A stretch of DNA of 64,000 nucleotides from Pseudomonas izuensis (GTDB lineage Bacteria; Pseudomonadota; Gammaproteobacteria; Pseudomonadales; Pseudomonadaceae), in NCBI RefSeq assembly GCF_009861505.1, contig NZ_WTFT01000003.1, positions 85,384-149,383 on the forward strand, given 5' to 3'. The notes under the pieces were generated by a model, which had not been told where the DNA came from, did no database searches, and was given only the letters and a program-made list of their open reading frames with translations. Positions 56,746-64,000 of the stretch are shown in pieces; position 1 is the stretch's first letter, and each line of letters opens with the position of its first letter. The position numbers and the translations under genes were made by a program.

Positions 56746-57468
56746 GTGACCCTTATCTACGGCCACCGCGGCGCCAAGGGCGAAGCACCGGAAAATACCC
56801 TGACCAGTTTTCAGGAATGTCTCAAGCACGGCGTTCGCCGTTGCGAACTGGACCTGCACCTGTCCAGAGATGGCGAACTGATGGTCATCCACGATCCGAC
56901 ACTCAAGCGCACCACTGACCGTCGCGGCAAGGTCGTCGAACACACGGCAGCCGAACTTGTGACGTATGACGCACGCAAGGGTGGCCCGGGCTGGATCAAA
57001 CCCTGCCCGATTCCGACGCTGGAAGAACTGTTCGAGAAATGCGACTTCGATCACTGGCAGCTGGAAGTCAAAAGCGCGTCACGGACGCGTGCCGCGACCA
57101 CCGTGCTGGCGATTCGCGAAATGGTCCAGCGTCATGGCCTGATGGACAAGGTGACCATCACCTCGAGCTCCCGCGAAGTGCTCAAAGCCGCGCTGGAATT
57201 GGTGCCGGACGTGTCCCGTGGGCTGGTGGCCGAGTACGCCTGGCTCGACCCATTGAAGGTCGCGGCCAGCTATGGCTGTGAAATTCTGGCGCTGAACTGG
57301 ACCCTGTGCACGCCGGAACGCCTGCAAAGGGCGCAGCGGCAAGGGCTGCATGTGTCGGTGTGGACCGTCAACGAGCCCGCGCTGATGCGCAGACTCGCCG
57401 ACTTCGGCGTTGACAGCCTGATTACAGACTTTCCCGGTTTGGCCACCGCCACGCTCGAGAATTGCTGA
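56746..57468 (+). CDS. Glycerophosphodiester phosphodiesterase (GDPD), 240 aa
   Basis: TIM-barrel enzyme that splits glycerophosphodiesters to glycerol-3-phosphate and an alcohol. Catalytic stretches are YGHRGAKGEAPENTLTSF and ELDLHLSRDGELMVIHDPTLKRTTD, then WQLEVKS. No signal peptide, so it is cytosolic and UgpQ-like. The start codon is GTG at 56746, with AAGGAAGAACC upstream. A GC-rich hairpin separates it from the convergent sthA. Confidence 0.92.
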   Translation: MTLIYGHRGAKGEAPENTLTSFQECLKHGVRRCELDLHLSRDGELMVIHDPTLKRTTDRRGKVVEHTAAELVTYDARKGGPGWIKPCPIPTLEELFEKCDFDHWQLEVKSASRTRAATTVLAIREMVQRHGLMDKVTITSSSREVLKAALELVPDVSRGLVAEYAWLDPLKVAASYGCEILALNWTLCTPERLQRAQRQGLHVSVWTVNEPALMRRLADFGVDSLITDFPGLATATLENC

Positions 57469-57479
57469 AATCGGTCTCC

Positions 57480-57504
57480 CCGGCCGGCTCAGGCCACCGG
57501 CCGG
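57480..57504. terminator. Hairpin between convergent GDPD gene and sthA
   Basis: CCGGCCGG is repeated in inverted form around a 9-base loop and followed by GAGCC and an A/T-rich patch. It probably ends both transcripts. Confidence 0.6.
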
Positions 57505-57510
57505 AGCCGC

Positions 57511-58905
57511 TCAAAAAAGCCGGTTGAGGCCGTCGTACGCCGCGACCCGATAGGCTTCGGCCATGGTCGGGTAGTTAAACGTGGTGTTGACGAAGTACTT
57601 CAGAGTGTTCTGTTCACCCGGCTGGTTCATGATCGCCTGGCCGATGTGCACGATCTCCGACGCCTGATAGCCGAAGCAATGCACGCCCAGCACTTCCAGG
57701 GTCTCGCGGTGGAACAGGATCTTCAGCATGCCTTGCGGCTCGCCGGCGATCTGCGCACGCGCCATGCTCTTGAAGAACGCCTTGCCCACTTCGTACGGCA
57801 CCTTCGCCTGGGTCAGCTCTTGCTCGTTCTTGCCGATCGAGCTGATCTCCGGAATGGTGTAGATGCCGGTCGGCACGTCATTGACGAAACGCCAGCTGCC
57901 GTTGTCGACGATACTGCCAGCGGCCGAACGCCCCTGGTCGTGGGCAGCACTGGCCAGGCTCGGCCAGCCGATCACGTCACCGGCACCGTAGATGTTCGGC
58001 ACGCAGGTGCGGTAGGCCTCGTCGACTTCGATCTGGCCACGACTGTTGACCTTCACGCCGATGTTTTCCAGGCCCAACTGATCGGTGTTGCCGGTCCGGC
58101 CGTTGCACCAGAGCAAGGCGTCGGCCTTGATCTTCTTGCCGGACTTGAGGTGCAGGATCACGCCATTGTCCACGCCTTCGACGCGGTCGTATTCTTCGTT
58201 ATGGCGAACCGTGATGTTGTTATTGCTGAAGTGGTAGCTCAGGGCCTGGGAAATTTCCGAGTCGAGGAAACTCAGCAACTGGCCACGGTTGTCCACCAGT
58301 TCCACCAGCACACCCAGGCCACTGAAGATCGATGCGTATTCGCAACCGATCACGCCGGCGCCGTAAACGATGAGTTTGCGCGGGGTGTGACCGAGGCTGA
58401 GGATGGTGTCGCTATCGTAGATACGCGGGTGATGGAAATCGATGTCGGCCGGACGATACGGACGCGAGCCGGTCGCGATGATGATGTGCTTGGCCACCAG
58501 TTTTTCGACCACGCCGTTGGCGCAAACCACTTCGATGGTTTGCTCGTCGGCGAAGCTGCCGGTGCCGAAAAATACGTCGACGCGGTTGCGGGCGTAGTAA
58601 CCGGTGCGCGAAGCGACTTGTTTGGAGATGACTTTTTCAGCGCTTTTCAGCACGTCCGGAAACGAAAACCAGCGCGGCTCACCAATGGCCCGGAACATCG
58701 GGTTGGTGTTGAACTGCATGATCTGCCGGACCGAGTGACGCAGTGCCTTGGACGGGATGGTACCCAGGTGGGTGCAGTTGCCGCCGACCTGACGACGGCT
58801 ATCGACCATCGCCACCTTGCGCCCTGCCTTGGCGGCGTTCATTGCCGCGCCTTCTCCCGCCGGGCCGGAACCCAACACCACCACGTCGTAGTTGTAGACA
58901 GCCAT
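57511..58905 (-). CDS. sthA: Soluble pyridine nucleotide transhydrogenase SthA
   Basis: Flavoprotein of 464 aa that moves reducing equivalents between NADPH and NAD. FAD site: [22 protein letters not shown] site: [17 protein letters not shown]. The redox-active disulfide of dihydrolipoamide dehydrogenase is replaced by [16 protein letters not shown], as in Sth enzymes. The dimerisation domain ends [21 protein letters not shown]. Cytosolic; length normal. Confidence 0.96.
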   Translation of the reverse strand: MAVYNYDVVVLGSGPAGEGAAMNAAKAGRKVAMVDSRRQVGGNCTHLGTIPSKALRHSVRQIMQFNTNPMFRAIGEPRWFSFPDVLKSAEKVISKQVASRTGYYARNRVDVFFGTGSFADEQTIEVVCANGVVEKLVAKHIIIATGSRPYRPADIDFHHPRIYDSDTILSLGHTPRKLIVYGAGVIGCEYASIFSGLGVLVELVDNRGQLLSFLDSEISQALSYHFSNNNITVRHNEEYDRVEGVDNGVILHLKSGKKIKADALLWCNGRTGNTDQLGLENIGVKVNSRGQIEVDEAYRTCVPNIYGAGDVIGWPSLASAAHDQGRSAAGSIVDNGSWRFVNDVPTGIYTIPEISSIGKNEQELTQAKVPYEVGKAFFKSMARAQIAGEPQGMLKILFHRETLEVLGVHCFGYQASEIVHIGQAIMNQPGEQNTLKYFVNTTFNYPTMAEAYRVAAYDGLNRLF

Positions 58906-59112
58906 GCGTACTCCTCAGAACAGGCCGTGGCGCCATCGGCACCTGCGGCTAAATCACGCCGATCTGTGGCGTGAAGGAACAATTTGGGGCCAGTGCAGAA
59001 CCCGGACACAGTCTATAGAAGCGTCAACGCCGCGCACATTAACCCTTGGTCGCGTCGTAGGCTACTTTTGCCTGCACTACAACGCCAGTTTTCAATGCTT
59101 GAATCGCCGCAA

Positions 59113-60141
59113 TCACTCGGTTTTTTCGCCACTGAGGCGTGCAAAAGCGTGACTGGTGCGTGTGACGAAACCTGTATCGGCACGAATCACAAAAAATGCG
59201 CCTATATCGTGTTTTTCTGCGTAGTCCCATCCGCGCTCCGGGCCGAGAATCAGCAACAGCGTCGACAAGCCATCGGCCATCAACGCTGAAGGATGAATCA
59301 CCGTGACGGACGCCAGCGCGTGCGCGACCGGCGCACCGGTACGGGCATCGAAGGTATGGGAATAACGCTGCCCACCCTGCTCGAAAAAATTTCGGTAGTC
59401 GCCGGATGTGGACAGGCCGTATCCGTCGACGGCAATGATGCGCTCGGCCACTTGTTGGTCGTCGCGAGGTTCTTCCAGGGCAATACGCCACGGCGAGCCA
59501 TCGGGCTTCTTGCCGGCCGCCTTGAGCTCGCCAGTGGCTTCGGCGAGGTAGTTTTGAATGCCCAGTGCTTCAAGCCTTGCAGCGATCCTGTCGACCGCGT
59601 AGCCGGCGGCGATGCTGTTGAAATCGACTTCGACGGCGGCGTCCTTGCACAGCTGATCGCCATCTATGCGCAAATGTGCGTGGCCCACCCGTTGGCGCAC
59701 TTGTGCAAGCGCTTCGGCGGTCGGGACTTTTTCTTCGCGAGCCTGGGGGCCGAAGCCCCAGAGATCGAGCAGCGGTTCCACCGTCAAATCGTAGGAACCT
59801 TCACTTTGCTCTGACAGCTGTTCACCGACGCGGACCAATTCGAGGATCGGCGCGGGCATGTTCTGACAACGGTTGGCGGGTAATTGGTTAAAGCGTGCGA
59901 TATCGGAGTCGCTGCGGTAGGTGGACATCTGCTGGTCGACTTCAGCCAGGATTTTTTCGACGTCGACCTGAACTTGTGCGGGAGCCGGAAGACCCGCGTG
60001 ACGTACGAATTTGACTGAATAGGTGCTGCCCATGGTCGGGCCGCCGAAGGTTTCCAGGGAGTCGCCATTACCGCAGCCTGACAGGATGCCCATCAGCATT
60101 ACTATTCCAGCCAGTCGCCAGCTCAACAAATCCACCTCCAT
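59113..60141 (-). CDS. apbE: FAD:protein FMN transferase ApbE
   Basis: A periplasmic lipoprotein (lipobox ILSGC) of about 340 aa that attaches FMN to Thr residues of partner proteins, classically NqrB/NqrC and RnfG. Family marks: GGPTMGSTYSVKFV, MSTYRSDSDIARFN, DLTVEPLLDLWGFGP, VDFNSIAAGYAVDRIA and HTFDARTGAPV. The nqr operon that I expect upstream in Pseudomonas is absent here. ATG 60141 is used; TTG codons at 60129 or 60126 have a GGAGG nearby and are good alternatives. Confidence 0.9.
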   Translation of the reverse strand: MEVDLLSWRLAGIVMLMGILSGCGNGDSLETFGGPTMGSTYSVKFVRHAGLPAPAQVQVDVEKILAEVDQQMSTYRSDSDIARFNQLPANRCQNMPAPILELVRVGEQLSEQSEGSYDLTVEPLLDLWGFGPQAREEKVPTAEALAQVRQRVGHAHLRIDGDQLCKDAAVEVDFNSIAAGYAVDRIAARLEALGIQNYLAEATGELKAAGKKPDGSPWRIALEEPRDDQQVAERIIAVDGYGLSTSGDYRNFFEQGGQRYSHTFDARTGAPVAHALASVTVIHPSALMADGLSTLLLILGPERGWDYAEKHDIGAFFVIRADTGFVTRTSHAFARLSGEKTE

Positions 60142-60183
60142 CGCCACCCTGACACAACGCCAAGGCCCGCCATTATGCACAAC

Positions 60184-60276
60184 CTGTAGGAGCCGGCTTG
60201 CCGGCGAAAGCGGCGCGTCAGACGCCATCACGATTGATGCACGCCGCCTTCGCCAGCAAGCCGGCTCCTACAGGGT
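60184..60276. repeat. REP pair upstream of apbE
   Basis: TGTAGGAGCCGGCTTGCCGG and its inverted partner GCCAGCAAGCCGGCTCCTACA lie on either side of a 40-base spacer. Confidence 0.82.
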
Positions 60277-60460
60277 TCTAATTCCGTACCGTGAAATGGC
60301 AAAAACGTTTAAGCAGCAAGCTAACTAGTTGTTGCCTATCTATCTCTCCACACATATTGTTACAAACTGTTGCCAAGGATACCTGACGTCCCGAGCGACA
60401 AAGAGGGACGCGTCTAAATCAAGGATTTCCGACAAGACAGCTAAAAGCGAGTACGTTCAA

Positions 60461-61759
60461 ATGTCCTCCAATACGGGCAAAGGCAAAGCGATTTTTCGCG
60501 TTGTCAGCGGTAACTTTCTCGAAATGTTCGACTTCATGGTCTACGGCTTTTACGCCACGGCCATCGCCAAAACCTTCTTCCCCGCCGACAGCGCTTTCGC
60601 TTCCTTGATGTTGTCGCTGGCCACCTTCGGTGCCGGTTTCCTGATGCGCCCGCTGGGAGCGATTTTTCTTGGGGCCTACATTGACCGCCACGGCCGTCGC
60701 CAAGGGCTGATCATCACCCTGGCCCTGATGGCTGCCGGCACAGTGTTGATTGCGTGCGTGCCCGGTTACGCCACCCTCGGCGTTGCCGCTCCACTGATTG
60801 TGCTATTCGGTCGCCTGCTGCAAGGCTTCTCGGCGGGTGTGGAGCTCGGCGGCGTGTCGGTGTATCTGGCGGAGATCTCCACACCGGGCCGCAAGGGTTT
60901 CTTCGTCAGTTGGCAGTCCGCCAGCCAGCAGGCAGCCGTGGTGTTCGCCGGGTTGCTGGGCGTGGGCTTGAACCATTGGCTGAGTCCGGAGCAAATGGGT
61001 GAATGGGGCTGGCGCGTGCCGTTCCTGATTGGCTGCATGATCGTGCCGGTGATCTTCGTGATTCGTCGCTCTCTGGAAGAAACGCCTGAATTCCAGGCAC
61101 GTAAACATCGCCCCACCCTGCAGGATATTGTCCGTTCGATCGGTCAGAACTTCGGCATCGTCATCGCCGGCATGGCATTGGTGGTGATGACCACGGTGTC
61201 GTTCTACCTGATCACCGCCTACACCCCGACTTTCGGCAAAGCGGAACTGCACTTATCGGACATGGATGCGCTGCTGGTAACAGTGTGTATCGGGCTATCG
61301 AATTTCTTCTGGCTGCCGGTGATGGGTTCGGTGTCCGACAAAATCGGGCGCAAACCCCTGCTGCTGGCGGCGACCATCCTGGCGATCCTCACGGCGTATC
61401 CGGCGCTGTCGTGGCTGGTGGCGAACCCGAGCTTCAGCCATCTGCTGATCGTCGAGTTGTGGCTGTCGTTCCTTTACGGCTCGTATAACGGCGCCATGGT
61501 CGTGGCCCTGACCGAAATCATGCCGGTGGAAGTGCGTACGACCGGTTTCTCCCTGGCTTACAGCCTGGCGACGGCGACCTTTGGCGGTTTCACACCGGCG
61601 GCCTGTACTTATCTGATTCATGTGCTGGATAACAAAGCGGCACCGGGGATCTGGCTGAGTGTGGCGGCGGTGCTGGGGTTGATTGCGACGCTGGTGTTGT
61701 TCCGCGGTAACAAGCATGAGCTGCGGACGGCGAAGGCAGCGGTAGCAGGCGGCGCCTGA
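60461..61759 (+). CDS. tcuC: MFS citrate-proton symporter (CitA/TcuC-like), 432 aa
   Basis: A 12-span MFS transporter of the metabolite:H+ symporter group. It follows CitA/TcuC closely: [40 protein letters not shown] (loop 2–3 motif), [38 protein letters not shown] and [17 protein letters not shown]. Substrate is likely citrate or a related tricarboxylate; α-ketoglutarate is possible. I use ATG 60461; an upstream Met at 60329 adds a non-family leader. The last 37 codons are duplicated downstream. Confidence 0.88.
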   Translation: MSSNTGKGKAIFRVVSGNFLEMFDFMVYGFYATAIAKTFFPADSAFASLMLSLATFGAGFLMRPLGAIFLGAYIDRHGRRQGLIITLALMAAGTVLIACVPGYATLGVAAPLIVLFGRLLQGFSAGVELGGVSVYLAEISTPGRKGFFVSWQSASQQAAVVFAGLLGVGLNHWLSPEQMGEWGWRVPFLIGCMIVPVIFVIRRSLEETPEFQARKHRPTLQDIVRSIGQNFGIVIAGMALVVMTTVSFYLITAYTPTFGKAELHLSDMDALLVTVCIGLSNFFWLPVMGSVSDKIGRKPLLLAATILAILTAYPALSWLVANPSFSHLLIVELWLSFLYGSYNGAMVVALTEIMPVEVRTTGFSLAYSLATATFGGFTPAACTYLIHVLDNKAAPGIWLSVAAVLGLIATLVLFRGNKHELRTAKAAVAGGA

Positions 61760-61762
61760 TAG

Positions 61763-61845
61763 ATCGCCATCGCGGGCAAGCCTTGCTCCCACAAGGGCAG
61801 CGCAATACCTGTGGGAGCAAGGCTTGCCCGCGAAGAGGCCGGTCC
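61763..61845. repeat. REP pair, copy in duplication unit 1
   Basis: GCGGGCAAGCCTTGCTCCCACA faces its inverted partner across about 22 bases. A second copy lies 355 bases to the right. Confidence 0.82.
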
Positions 61846-61881
61846 AGGCAACACACCTGCAATTGACACACCGCACAAACA

Positions 61882-61911
61882 AAAACGCCCCGACCAAAGT
61901 CGGGGCGTTTT
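61882..61911. terminator. Bidirectional terminator, copy 1
   Basis: AAAACGCCCCGA pairs with TCGGGGCGTTTT around CCAAAG. It ends tcuC. Confidence 0.9.
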
Positions 61912-61927
61912 CATGTGCAGCTAAGGC

Positions 61928-61993
61928 TTAGCGCGGGAATGCTGGCGGGTTTACACCGGCCATGTCTTCCATCACGCGAACCACCTGGCAGCT
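61928..61993 (-). pseudogene. Duplicated 3' fragment of gap
   Basis: It encodes the last 21 residues of Gap (ending VRVMEDMAGVNPPAFPR) plus stop, without a start. It arose through the 355-bp duplication and cannot be expressed as Gap. Confidence 0.9.
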
Positions 61994-61994
61994 A

Positions 61995-62114
61995 GCACCG
62001 GGGATCTGGCTGAGTGCGGCGGCGGTGTTGGGGTTGATTGCGACGCTGGTATTGTTCCGTGGCAACAAGCATGAGCTGCGGACGGCGAAGGCAGCGGTAG
62101 CAGGCGGCGCCTGA
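61995..62114 (+). pseudogene. Duplicated 3' fragment of tcuC
   Basis: It encodes the last residues of the transporter (from [19 protein letters not shown] to AVAGGA) plus stop, with one amino-acid change (V to A) against the intact copy. It has no start and is a by-product of the duplication. Confidence 0.9.
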
Positions 62115-62117
62115 TAA

Positions 62118-62200
62118 ATCGCCATCGCAGGCAAGCCTTGCTCCCACAAGGGCAGCGCAATATCTGTGGGAGCAAGGCTTGCCCGCGAAGAGGCCGGTCC
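62118..62200. repeat. REP pair, copy in duplication unit 2
   Basis: Same REP pair as at 61763 with two transitions (GCAGGCAAGCC and TATCTGTGGG). Confidence 0.82.
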
Positions 62201-62236
62201 AGGCAACACACCTGCAATTGACACACCGCACAAACA

Positions 62237-62266
62237 AAAACGCCCCGACCAAAGTCGGGGCGTTTT
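62237..62266. terminator. Bidirectional terminator, copy 2
   Basis: Identical to copy 1; this one ends the intact gap gene on the minus strand. Confidence 0.9.
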
Positions 62267-62282
62267 CATGTGCAGCTAAGGC

Positions 62283-63731
62283 TTAGCGCGGGAATGCTGG
62301 CGGGTTTACACCGGCCATGTCTTCCATCACGCGAACCACTTGGCAGCTGTAACCGAACTCGTTGTCGTACCAGACGTACAGAACAACACGGTTATCCTGG
62401 GTGATGGTCGCTTCAGCATCCACGACGCCGGCGTGACGCGAGCCAACGAAGTCGGTGGAAACCACTTCCTGGGAGCTGACGTAGTCGATCTGCTTGTGCA
62501 GATCCGAGTGCATGGCCATCTGGCGCAGGTACTCGTTGATCTCTTCGCGAGTGGTGGCCTTTTCCAGGTTCAGGTTCAGGATAGCCATCGACACGTTCGG
62601 CGTCGGTACGCGAATCGCGTTGCCGGTCAGCTTGCCCTTGAGCACTGGCAGCGCCTTGGCGGCTGCGGTGGCGGCACCGGTCTCGGTGATCACCATGTTC
62701 AGTGGCGCGGCGCGGCCACGACGGCTGCCCTTGTGGAAGTTGTCGATCAGGTTCTGGTCGTTGGTGAACGAGTGAACGGTTTCGACGTGGCCATTGACGA
62801 TGCCGAACTTGTCATTGACAGCCTTGAGCACCGGCACGATGGCGTTGGTGGTGCAGGAAGCCGCCGAGATGATCTTGTCGTCAGGGCTGATGTCGCCGTG
62901 GTTGATGCCGTGAACGATGTTCTTCAGCGCGCCCTTGCCAGGTGCGGTGAGGATCACGCGGGCAGCGCCCGGGCAGGCCAGGTGCTGGCCCAGGCCGTCA
63001 GCGTCACGCCATACACCGGTGTTGTCGACGATCAGGGCGTTTTCGATGCCGTACTGGGTGTAGTCGACTTCGCTCGGGCTCTTGGCGTAGATCACCTGGA
63101 TCAGGTTGCCGTTGGCGCTAATGGTGTTGTTGGCTTCATCGATGGTGATGGTGCCATCGAACGGACCATGGACCGAGTCACGGCGCAGCAGGCTGGCACG
63201 TTTGACCAGATCATTCTCGGCGCCCTTGCGGACGACGATGGCGCGCAGGCGCAGGCCGTCGCCACCACCGGTTTTCTCGATCAGGATGCGCGCCAGCAGA
63301 CGGCCGATGCGACCGAAGCCGTACAGGACAACGTCGGTGCCTTTGCGGGCGGAAGCGTTTTGCTGGCCAACCACGTCGGCCATTTCTTCACGGACGAACT
63401 GCTCGGCAGTACGGCCATTGCCTTCGGCCTTGAATTTGGCCGCCAGCTTGCCCAGGTCTACCGAGGCGGCGCCGAGCTTGAGCTCGCTCATCGCCTTGAG
63501 CAGCGGGAACGTTTCGTGGACGGAGAGTTCGGTTTCGTCGGTCTGGCGATGACGGGCAAAGCGGTGCGCTTTGAGGATCGAAATCACCGAGCGGTTGATC
63601 AGGCTGCGGCCATAGATCGAGCTCACCACGTTGTTATTGCGGTAGAGCTGACCGATAAGCGGAATCATCGCTTCTGCGAGTGCTTCACGGTCGATCCATT
63701 CACCAAGACACTGGTCGGGCTTCTGAGTCAC
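62283..63731 (-). CDS. gap: Glyceraldehyde-3-phosphate dehydrogenase, long Pseudomonas type
   Basis: A GAPDH of about 482 aa with a roughly 130-residue N-terminal extension (EWIDREALAEAMIPLIGQLY) not found in the classical 330-aa enzyme. NAD site VVLYGFGRIGRLLARI; active-site Cys in SAASCTTNAIVPVL; C-terminal WYDNEFGYSCQVVRV. In P. aeruginosa the same long form (PA3001) lies beside nqr and mfd. I prefer GTG 63731, which has GGAAGG five bases upstream, over ATG 63746, which lacks a binding site. Central carbon metabolism, cytosolic. Confidence 0.93.
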   Translation of the reverse strand: MTQKPDQCLGEWIDREALAEAMIPLIGQLYRNNNVVSSIYGRSLINRSVISILKAHRFARHRQTDETELSVHETFPLLKAMSELKLGAASVDLGKLAAKFKAEGNGRTAEQFVREEMADVVGQQNASARKGTDVVLYGFGRIGRLLARILIEKTGGGDGLRLRAIVVRKGAENDLVKRASLLRRDSVHGPFDGTITIDEANNTISANGNLIQVIYAKSPSEVDYTQYGIENALIVDNTGVWRDADGLGQHLACPGAARVILTAPGKGALKNIVHGINHGDISPDDKIISAASCTTNAIVPVLKAVNDKFGIVNGHVETVHSFTNDQNLIDNFHKGSRRGRAAPLNMVITETGAATAAAKALPVLKGKLTGNAIRVPTPNVSMAILNLNLEKATTREEINEYLRQMAMHSDLHKQIDYVSSQEVVSTDFVGSRHAGVVDAEATITQDNRVVLYVWYDNEFGYSCQVVRVMEDMAGVNPPAFPR

Positions 63732-64000
63732 GGGAACCTTCCACATGTAGGGGCAGAAAAAAGGGGCTACATTATGCCGCTCCGCGCCTCACGTAGCAAT
63801 GCGCGCTTGTCGCACTGCCCGTAACAAAATCCTGTTCAAAAAAATTACGCTTCGCTGAAGCCCAATGAAACCGGGGCTTCCAGCGTCGTCAATTTTTTGG
63901 GGACAGCGCTGCCTTGTCCGTAACCATCCGTAACACCGCCTCATTTTGCCACTACATATTCACTAATTTCCGTTAAAAAACGGCCCGATTTTGTCATTAC
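63732..64000. other. Upstream region of gap to the window edge
   Basis: About 270 bases with the gap promoter. No gene begins here that I can support; a neighbour such as mfd may start beyond the edge. Confidence 0.4.

Larger units (their letters stand above)
61640..62348. repeat. 355-bp direct tandem duplication (two copies)
   Basis: Copy 1 (61640–61993) and copy 2 (61995–62348) are offset by exactly 355 bases and almost identical. The nine or so differences I see are all transitions. Each copy holds the 3' end of tcuC, a REP pair, a terminator and the 3' end of gap. The intact tcuC uses copy 1 and the intact gap uses copy 2. Confidence 0.93.

Noticed and set aside
57646..58974. Plus-strand frame of 442 codons opposite sthA
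   Set aside because: Antisense shadow of a fully recognisable flavoprotein.
61928..62269. Minus-strand frame joining REP/terminator sequence to the Gap C-terminus
   Set aside because: Product of the tandem duplication; only the last 21 codons are gap-derived and there is no plausible start.
62340..63824. Plus-strand frame of 494 codons opposite gap
   Set aside because: Antisense shadow; gap has full GAPDH motifs and its own binding site.

Overview
The window is chromosomal DNA from a Pseudomonas, most likely of the P. fluorescens group. Evidence is the gene order (tal–rssC–rssB–PilZ–mlaA–HAD–DUF4404–queF–cupredoxin–copRS and lolCDE–PilZ–GDPD–sthA–apbE–gap, which I recall from P. aeruginosa PAO1 in the same order), the GC-rich housekeeping genes, and Pseudomonas-type REP pairs with the core GGGCAAGCCCGCTCCCACA or close variants.

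Layout. 1–13.8 kb: the N-terminal part of a Cache-type membrane sensor, a DUF115-like glycan protein, two divergent L,D-transpeptidases, copper resistance genes copAB, periplasmic cyclohexadienyl dehydratase pheC, a small lipoprotein, a YafO-type toxin with a tiny upstream partner, a DesK/NarL-type two-component pair placed tail to tail, dusA and uppP. 13.8–43.1 kb: a large exopolysaccharide (EPS) locus. It starts with three regulator genes (two winged-helix proteins around a degenerate EAL protein), a WcaJ-like initiating sugar transferase and rfaH. A long leftward block follows, read from right to left: wzb, wzc, an RfaH ops/JUMPstart element, wzx, a pyruvyl transferase, wzy, two glycosyltransferases, rfbBACD (dTDP-L-rhamnose), yjbE, wza, yjbF, yjbG and yjbH. 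To the right lie a secreted GH99-like protein, a MurB-like flavoprotein, galU, an orphan phosphomannomutase C-terminal domain and a PAP2-like membrane protein. About 28.9–40.6 kb is visibly AT-rich and looks acquired. 43.5–64 kb: core genes tal, rssCB, PilZ, mlaA, queF, the copper cupredoxin with copRS, lolCDE, PilZ, GDPD, sthA, apbE, a CitA/TcuC-like citrate transporter and gap.

How the genes fit together. Glucose-1-P enters through GalU and the WcaJ-like transferase. Rhamnose is supplied by rfbBACD, glycosyltransferases and a pyruvyl transferase finish the repeat unit, Wzx/Wzy flip and polymerise it, and Wzc/Wzb/Wza export it with Yjb outer-membrane partners. RfaH acting at the ops site 141 bases upstream of wzx would let polymerase run through the long AT-rich operon. 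Copper genes lie at two distant places (copAB at 4.4–7 kb, cupredoxin–copRS at 50–52.7 kb) but share a similar CopR-box-like sequence.

The most notable points are the ops element together with rfaH, the regulator triad, the MurB-like and phosphomannomutase-like EPS accessory genes, the YafO module with a non-canonical partner, and a 355-bp tandem duplication between the citrate transporter and gap that carries the 3' ends of both genes.
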